From assembly GCA_034698045.1 (NCBI GenBank), contig JAQGAU010001207.1, positions 1-20,600 of the forward strand: a stretch of 20,600 nt of DNA, written 5' to 3'. The number at the start of each line of letters is the position of its first letter. Position 1 is the stretch's first letter. The notes under the pieces are model-generated. The model had not been told where the DNA came from, made no database searches, and was given only the letters and a program-made list of their open reading frames with translations. The stretch comes from Paramacrobiotus richtersi. Its lineage: Eukaryota; Tardigrada; Eutardigrada; Parachela; Macrobiotidae. The position numbers and the translations under genes are program-made. Shown here one piece after another: positions 8,080-16,300 of this stretch.

Positions 8080-11000
8080 TTACCGAAAGCAGTGAATGAT
8101 CACTTCACCAGCTTCAGGTAAAGCGATGGGAATTCCCAACTGCAATCTCTTGATTCCATTCAGCTTCCGTGGGACGCATGGGGATGGACATTCGCTGGAC
8201 AGACGATAGTCTCTTCTACGGGAACGCAAAAATCTGCAATCCAATGTTATAAAACAGTCCAATGGAAAGATGTCTTGCATAGTGAAGTTTCTTACTTCTC
8301 TTCTGGAACCCAGCCCGGCAGGATTCTTTTGTTCGGTGCTGTACATGAAGAGGCGTGAACCTCTTTGAATAAGCAGCGTTCCAGATCGCCGCCAGCCGTG
8401 AGCATGGGAAGTCTGCAGAGCGAGCACGGTCGAATCAAACTGATCACCTACAAGAAAGGACACTTAAAAATATACCTTCTGGGTTGATATGCCTTAATTA
8501 ATGGCTACGCGTTACCTCACTGCGAGATTCGTGGAGCTTCATGTGACAACAAAATGCAGTTTCATCCTGGAAAATCCGACTGCAGGAGACGTGGACTGCC
8601 TCCCGGTGTAACGAGAACAGCTTGGCCAGTTCGTGGTTAAAGGGACACGTAAATTCAAATTTATTCCTAAAACAAACGTCTGTGGCAGCAAAACGGTGCG
8701 TGGGAGGCAAAACCAGTACTACTACGTGATGTGCGCACTAACACACTTACTTTTCCAATAAAGCGACCCGCGCTTTTTCTTTGTGTATGTAGTTGAGGGC
8801 AGAAACAAAGACGGCTTCCTTTAGCGCTGAAGTGTCCGCTCTTGGCAGACGACCAGTGTGTACACTTCGGTCGTCATACATAAATTGCCGCGCGATCTGC
8901 AGGGCAATATCCGATAGTCCAAATTTAACTGCCAAAGTCACCGCATGATTATAGAGGTTACACTTCAGCATGGCCACTATCCAAATAGTGGCTCGCATGG
9001 CTAATTCTTCGTCACTCGTTGCCATTAGTGGCAGAAATTCTGAAGTGGCCAGGTGCGTAACGATGTCCAACTCGCTACGCATAAACCCCAAAAAACTGCA
9101 AAATTACAATCTCATAATTTGATTTTTTAATTTTTTTTTCATAATTTCGATTTTGTCACTCCAGCGTACTTCGCAAATGACCGCAACTCAAGCTCAACCA
9201 TGTTCGATACTACCAAAAATCCGGTGTCGACAAATTTTTCCCTTGTCAGCGGTGCGATGGACCGCCCGCGGGCTTCCCTAAACAAACATTGTTAGGTCTA
9301 AAAACAGCAAACACAGTAACTGCAATCCTTCAGCGATAAAATTAAATAAAATTATTAAAATGTGAATTTGAATCTGTGTATAATAGAATAGTGCTAGTCT
9401 GTTCATATTTTTGAAATAACGGGGTAAGTTCAGAAATTTATGACAGTAGCAATTGATTGTTGAAGCGAAATTCGTTCGAATTGACATACCATGCTATTTG
9501 TTGCACAACCCACAACGCGTAGCCAAATTGCGCAGGAATTGCGATGGGAAAGTTTTCATTCTGCAAGTCCTCGTTCATCAGGAGCGGAAGAATAGCTCCA
9601 GCCATCTGTTCCGGTAGCAGTAAAGCGCAAAGAGTACCAGGTGTGTTTGAAATGGACCAGTAAGGCAGCCACATGGACTTTTCTCTGTACGAATTGGCAC
9701 AGGTGGCGTTTGCACCACTAGTAGGCGCTTGTCCGGCTTTCGGGATGTTTTCCTGGAAGTTTTCTGCGGGGGATGGTTCTTGTTGCATTTTCGAGCTCGC
9801 GGAAGCCAGTTCTTTTTCCTTCAGTAGCTTTAACGCGTCTTCGAATTGTGTAGCCCGTGTCCAGGCGTTGTTTATTTCCTGTATTCTGCCTTTCTGTTCT
9901 GGATCTCCAATTTTATCAGTGTGGAATCTCAGCAGACACTATAAAACAGATTAGCTCTTTGTTTTGCTTAGAATTATGAGGCTTGATCGGGAAACATGAT
10001 GGGAAGGCAATAGAAATAGCGCGTTAGTCAATTACTAATTTCCACTGACAAGTGTCAAATGGTACTGTACAATAATAACTTGCAGACCGTTCAAAATAAA
10101 AAAGAGCTAGTCAGTATTTTTACGCTACAACAGATATTAAGGTACAATTTAGACTTTTTAATGTAACATTGGTTCGAGATATAAAAATTTTAAGATCGGG
10201 AACCTGCAGATCAGAAACAAGATTATTGGCTACACTGGCGATAGCGCAGTGATGTGTATAATTAATGCTGACATGAGTTATCTTTAATACTGGAACAAGC
10301 ATTTTTCTCGCTATGGCGTTGCGTACTTTTTACGTATGAAACAAATGTTCTGACGGCAAAATGTTTGCCAACACGTGGTAATGCAGGCAAGTTGTCATTA
10401 TAAAAAAATTGCTGAAACGACGTAGACTATCCTCATGGGATATTCGCACAAGCGTGGGAGCCACCTCAATAAATTCTCCTAAATGAAAAGAGTACATAGT
10501 AATTGTTTTCATTGCAACCACTACAAATAGTTAAAAGTTATGAATATCCAAAGTTATCAGTATGTGTCTTGCTTTAAAATTGCGGTCTATGGGTGATCCG
10601 TTAGGCAAAATAACGATCTATGGATCACCCATAGACCGCAGTGTTAAAACTACAGTAGTCACATATTGATAACTTTGGAAATTCATAACTTGTACCATTT
10701 GTAGTGGTTGCAATGAGAAAAATTGTTATGTGCTCCTTTCATTTAAGAGAATTTATTGAAGTAGCTCCCATGTTTGGGCGAACATCCCGTTAGGGATAGC
10801 CTACTTGTGAATTGAAATTAACCGTCTTGGTGTTCTGTCAGTTTTCTTTTCGACTCGTGTAATTTCGTTGGCCTTTCACACAAAAACTTGAGACGACACT
10901 TCCATACAGCAATAAAGTACAAAAATTTAATAATAAATATTCAGTTTGTATCGTAATTATTTTTTTATTACACTATCAGACAGGAAACCCGTTTATTGCT

Positions 11001-12571
11001 GGTAACAGTAACCAAAATTATAATTCCTCATAAAAGCTACATTATTACCATGTAAGCATGTACATAACTGGTATGTTAGTATCGGCATATAACATAGCAG
11101 GATCAATGGATCATAAACACATAGTCATTTAAGTACATTATTATGTAACAAATTATATCGCACAATATCGTATATATCGTACATTATTATGAGTGAAAGA
11201 AAGGAAAGAAATCCGAATAAAGAAAGCTCAGGCGTGTGGTACTTGCACATATTAATAATTTGCTCTTCGCAGTCAGGTGTTGACCGACGGCGGACAGACG
11301 GCCAGCACTATACACGCGGGCAGAGGCACATCGAGCCCCTTTAATATGCGTTCTAATAACTTCTTACGTCTATGGCCAGTTTTTTTCTGCCTACGGATTC
11401 GGATTCCTCACTTTTTTCCATATTGTTACCGAGTCCGAATTTTGATTTGATTTTCGAAAAACATTTCGTCACAGCTACCTGCTCAAGCTTTGCCGGCGGT
11501 CGGCCTGATGTAAAGCAAAACATGCAGCCGCCCGAGGGGGTGTTTACGTTGGCGCTTCCATCGGGCGATTGTCTTAATTTTGCCTTACATTGGAGCGAAC
11601 GATCGAACGAACGAACGAACTTGGCCATGTAGCTGTGACGAATTTGTTCTCGGAATTGAAATTAGGCCTTGGTAACAATATGCAAAGAATGTGAGGAATC
11701 CGAATCTGGTTAGAAAAAAGCTAGCTTGTGTAAGTAAGAAGTTATTAGAACGCAGAAGGGGCTCGATGCGTCTCTGCACGCGGGGTACTCGACGAATAAA
11801 CGTATAAAAGGTCACTTTGAAAGTGCGATCAGGATGTTTCTTATTAATGGAGTGCTATGTCTTCATGTGGTATGTCATTGTGCTACACATTGTATTAATT
11901 ACAATACGATGTAATTGCACTAAAATTACAATACAGCAAAATTGGACCCGGATGTTACGTAGTAACTCTACGAAACGCTGGCTGCAAGAGAAGTTAGACG
12001 ACAGTAGCGAAACGCAATATTCGGCGAAAACTGTGAGGTCCTAAATACCTAGCAAAACTAGCGAAACCGCGTGAACAGTAAAATTCTAACGTGTACTAAT
12101 GGAATACAAACAGATATGCCAGAAAAAAAGCAGCTTTCGTCTGCGATTGCCATTTTGCGACTTTTTGCCACATGGTGCACCACGCCGTAGACATTGATAT
12201 GGTAGCGCCGTAATTACTAATCCCAATGACAATAATTAGCCGATACAGTAAAACAAAAATCAATAACACGACAACCAAGCCCGGCGACGCGGAGCGTCGC
12301 TGTGGATTGTACAACAATTACGAAAGTAAACAAAAAAAGTAAAGTAAGTAGCAATAGCGTAAAGTAAGTAAACTAACAAGTAAAAAAGATAAAGTATCAA
12401 ATTATTACAGATCATATGTTCTCAAACCTGAAAATAGGCATTCTTCAATGACGAAATCTCGACCGGCTTGTCCATGTGTAGATCTACTTCAATGAGCCTG
12501 GCCAGGTGTCGAAGGGCTCGCAGGTGTTCCTTTTGGCCATAAACTACGACAAGAGGTGCTGCATCACCCAT
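8080..12571 (-). CDS. Atypical J-domain protein, seven exons, 500 aa, unidentified
   Basis: Exons: 12571-12428, 9938-9490, 9277-9170, 9095-8751, 8666-8516, 8447-8296, 8233-8080, stop TAA at 8080. All six junctions are GT-AG with matching phases, and 1503 nt stay open. The ATG at 12571 has an in-frame TAG 12 nt upstream. Residues 15-80 resemble a J domain split by intron 1: EISSLKNAYFQ then CLLRFHTDKIGDPEQKGRIQ, EINNAWTRA. The HPD motif that triggers Hsp70 ATPase is HTD (54-56), so co-chaperone activity is uncertain. A low-complexity stretch follows (about 95-125), then a probably helical middle (AQFGYALWVVQQIAW, LYNHAVTLAVKFGLSDIALQ). The C-terminal third has Cys pairs that could bind a metal: CPFNH from 356, CSLC at 407-410, CPSPC at 465-469. 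There is no signal peptide or membrane segment. I do not recognise the family and assign no function. Confidence 0.74.
10422..10804. repeat. Foldback element, about 183-bp arms
   Basis: Left arm 10422-10599 and right arm 10622-10804 are inverted copies at roughly 80 percent identity by eye. The inner 19 bases are identical (TGCGGTCTATGGGTGATCC at 10581-10599 against 10622-10640). Other blocks shared in inverted order include CATTGCAACCACTACAAAT, AAGTTATGAAT and CAAAGTTATCA. The central gap is 22 nt. No protein is encoded. It looks like a non-autonomous foldback or MITE-like element. I could not define a target-site duplication. Confidence 0.8.
11311..11786. repeat. Second foldback element, about 165-bp arms
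   Basis: Left arm 11311-11478 and right arm 11629-11786 are imperfect inverted copies. Shared blocks include CATCGAGCCCCTT, GCGTTCTAATAACTTCTTAC, ATTCGGATTCCTCAC, CATATTGTTACC and CGTCACAGCTAC. The roughly 150-nt centre holds a short (CGAA)n run at 11596-11620. It differs in sequence from the element at 10422-10804. Opposed open frames across 11353-11632 are by-products of the symmetry. Confidence 0.78.
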
Positions 12572-13372
12572 GACAGAATATATCTATGTTCCACAATTGA
12601 AATGAGCCGAACTTCAAACTTAAAAATCGTAAATCAAAAACTGAAATTGTTGGATACGTCTAAACGTGCGAACTTCGCTTGCACGTTTCGGGTATATGGG
12701 AAGAATCCGCGATTACCTGTCTGGCTTCGTGAGCCGATTAAGCCACAACAGTGTCTGTGAATCCCTACGTCCTTATAAGAAGAAGCGGATTCACAGGCAC
12801 TGTGATTAAGCCCTTGTCCGAGACCCAATGACCTAACCAGCTTTTGGCTTATGGATAGAAAAGAGCTGTGTATTGTTCGTACGGTAGCAAAATTTATGCA
12901 TGATTGGAATGCATTAATTTGTTTATTCTGAGTTTTGTTACGTTTGTGTTTTGAATCATTTACTCATTAGGTTTCGTCAGAATATTGGGAAGAAAATTCC
13001 CCGTGTCCCACCTTTGTATATAGTTAATGTGCATCGATTTTAACATTTCTGCAATACTTTTGTACTGTATCGCCTAGTTTAAAATTTCCATACGTGTAAG
13101 TCATACTAAATATTTCGCGCAAAATACTGCATTAATATATTTCCGAATAAGTTGCGTAATTTAGCCATATACGTCTTTCTAGGACTTCTAGGACTTCCTA
13201 TATGCAAACATATACTGAAGTAAGTCGTCGATCATGGCAGCAGTAAATTTACAAAATTCCTAAAGCAGATCTAATCAAACGCGACTTTCTGGTTTAAGTG
13301 GATCAAAGGGTGGCGGACGCAGGATAAATTTGTATATGATTTATAAGCACCTTCATGTCACACACAGGCAGG
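12572..13372. other. Region between the J-domain gene and right CTLD array
   Basis: Upstream of the J-domain gene start and downstream of the CTLD array end, so it should hold the promoter of the first and the 3' flank of the second. No TATA box or other factor site can be named. It contains a small inverted repeat (12748-12803) and a short duplication (CTAGGACTT twice near 13181-13198). No coding exon is supported. Confidence 0.4.
12748..12803. repeat. Short inverted repeat
   Basis: ACAGTGTCTGTGAATCC (12748-12764) pairs with GGATTCACAGGCACTGT (12787-12803) at 16 of 17 positions around a 22-nt loop. GATTAAGCC also occurs as a direct repeat on both sides (12736 and 12804). It lies 180-230 nt upstream of the J-domain gene ATG. 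It does not fold as a tRNA. Confidence 0.6.
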
Positions 13373-16300
13373 CTATGCATAAGATGATCTTCCGCAGTAA
13401 AAGAAATATTTACCTGTTCCTGGTGGTGTTGCTCTCGAAGCTGTTGTGGTCGGCCGTGTTGTGCTGACAGTTCCCGGTCTGGCGGTAGTCGGGATCGTCG
13501 GTTGCGTGGTGGTTAGGGGTGCCACTGTCGCATCGCCGATCTTTGGCGCCTCGCAAATGTGTCCGCATTTTGTTCCCCGCCAATCCAAACATTGTATGTT
13601 ATTCCAGAATCCAGTCGTCAGGATTTCCGTACAGCCCTCGCGAAGGTTCCAAATACTGAGTTCGCTTAAAGAATCACACGTACTCTTTACCTTTCTAAAA
13701 ACACGTCAAAATCAAATAAATAGCCGAATAAAGATAATGTTCTCGAAGTACATTGCATTGTAAGGTATTCGTTTTACCGGAAATGCTGTCAACATGAAAG
13801 TTGCGCATACCTGGACCCCAGTTGTGATAGGTTCCAACAGAAACCGTTTTGTCGATCCACTGCCAGTTGTAACTATTTTCATCAATATTGTACTGTTCGT
13901 ACAATCCAGTCCATAGGCTTTCCGTTGCATCGGTCATGTATTTCATCAAACACTGTTGGTCTTCGTGGCTACGGATGGACACGAGACTCCCGTTACGGTT
14001 TACACAATCCTGTCTGGCTTCTTGGAAGCTCTTTTTACTGGCTTGGTTGGGAGCATGTGCCGTGTTGTAATTCAACGACAAGCAGTAATTGTTGCATTCA
14101 TTAGGGAAACCGGTGGAACAGTGTCCGTTCAGCTGTGTAGGTACAGTCTGACACGGCGCTAATAGACCGAAAACCATTATTTCGGCGGTTCTTACGATAC
14201 TTTCTGCGATATCTACGTGGGACTGAAAGATTTGATTAGGTAGCTAGTTAACCCATACATTTCTTTTATACGAATCTAATTTCATTTTGAATGCAACAAG
14301 TTTCAAAGATAATATCAAATAATTCATTAAAAAGTTATTCTGCTCAAACAGTAGTTGAATCTGAGAAATTCCAAAACATTTATTCAAGAAAATCGCTCCA
14401 TTAGAAGAATTTCTCTGTAAAATGTTCCCATGCACAATAACGGTTACTAACATGAAAAACAGAGAGAAACGATAAGGAACAGCTGTAAAAATCAAGAGAA
14501 TGAAGAGTGCAACTTACTACATACTATGGGATGGTTAACGTTACCTATCTGCCACTACATACTTAATCTTCTTTTGCAAACGACATATTTCAGCGTCGCA
14601 TTGGCACCAGTGCAGTCATTCAGTCTCCAGCGTCCGTTCCACGCCATGTACACACACCGTTTCTCTCGTCCGGAATGCGCGTAGAAATCCTGAATGTTGT
14701 TAAAGGTCACGTAGCAATTGGATTCCTGGTATTGTATCTTGCCATTCTCGAAGTTATACCGAGCCAAGCTTTGGTCGCTCCGGTACCAGCGGGGAAGTTG
14801 TCCTTTTCGCCTAGTAGTAGATGAATATGCATTCCTTCGATCGTATTCATCACAGATGCAGTATGACTTCCTGGGTCGCTGCTCGTGGTGAGCGGTGTCA
14901 CAGTCTGTGTTCACTTGTCGAACAACGAAGCAGACATCACCGACTTGCGTGTACCCAACTGAACATGTTCCCCGAGTCACAGACGGAATCGGTTTCGGCG
15001 CTCCAGCCTCTGGAATTTCATGCATACAAACAAGGTGTTTAGTCTGGTGTTTTAATTAAAAAAATGCAGTGTGTATCTGGAATCTAAGGATTGCAGTTTA
15101 CCAGTACAGTATTTTGACAATTCGAAGGTTTTATACAGAACGCTCTTAATTTCAGGTTGACATGATTCATGAATAACCAAACTAAACAATTCAGCACATT
15201 TAATAGTATAGCAGATATAGCACCAAAAGTCAATAAAAAAGCAGAAGAACAAAATAGAAGTAATCATAAACATTTTGTTTAGTGATTTAAATGAATCCAT
15301 TCGTAAGATGTACCTATACGTACCTTGCCGCCCTTTGCAAATGTATCCCTTCTGAACAGTACACAGATCATCGTTCCATTTGCCGGCCGGCCTGACCCTT
15401 TGATTTCCGAGCATACCGGACCCTACACACAAGACTGTCATCATCTATCATCTACAGAAAAGACTTCAAAAAGATTCGATCGTATATCGGGATGGTCGTT
15501 TGGTTCACCCGGAACCCAGTTGGTGTATTCGATCCGTGACTGATCTGACCAGAAAAACTCCAAAGCCAGTTTGGGATCCTGATACATTCCACCCCAACGC
15601 CAACGGTCAGTTTCGTCCTTCATCAAAAATGTGGACAGGAAGTCTTGATCGTATTGATCGTGGACGGAGGTCGGTTGGTATAGCCCCTCTCATTTTGGAA
15701 GTACTTGTTTTGACATGCTTGTTCGGCATCGTTCCAGCTCTTCCGTTCCGCAGTAGGTGAAATGAAGTAACAATGATCTCCTACAAATGAATAACCGCAG
15801 TTTTTTACTAAAAACTGGAACAAACACAGAGTAGCACAGCAACTGCACTGCTCGTATCCCGATACTTGTTTGCACCTGCTTGTACAGTATACATAGTCTG
15901 TAATATAGGGGGTATTACATTGCGCACCATACCATTTTCCTGTATTGCTACAGTAGTCGCCAAGCTTTGTGATTGGAGCGATACAGGAAAATGGTATGGT
16001 GCGCAATGTAGTACCCCTTATGTGATATATATGTGATATATGCACCATGTATGTATGTGTTATGTATTGTGCATGCAGCCTCTTCGCAGTAACATACCTT
16101 TTGGCTTAACGTGGCATAGCTTCTACCTACACTCATCAATATTGAAATGAAAATATAAGTGAACAGCAGAAATTCTTCGACGCGGCTCATCGTTATTTCT
16201 GTTTATTCATTGCGACAAACGCAAATTCTTGTGGCAGCCATTTTGCTACTGTCACACTATTTCTAATCACGAAGTTCTTTCACTTTTTAATATCTGAAGA

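Larger units (their letters stand above)
9939..12427 (-). other. 2.5-kb first intron of the J-domain gene
   Basis: The intron starts with GTTTGAG at 12427 and ends TTTTATAG at 9939. All other introns of the gene are 62-212 nt. It carries two foldback elements (10422-10804 and 11311-11786), low-complexity AT sequence near 10900-11250, and AAAGTAAGTAA-type repeats near 12331-12400. Open frames inside it belong to the foldbacks or are short. I see no additional gene. Confidence 0.6.

Noticed and set aside
11353-11632. Opposed ORFs of 86 and 91 codons
   Set aside because: They lie across the foldback 11311-11786 and carry no recognisable domain; symmetry and chance explain them.
12634-12828. Minus-strand ORF upstream of the J-domain gene
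   Set aside because: It overlaps a small inverted repeat, is separated from the J-domain ATG by an in-frame stop, and has no family signature.
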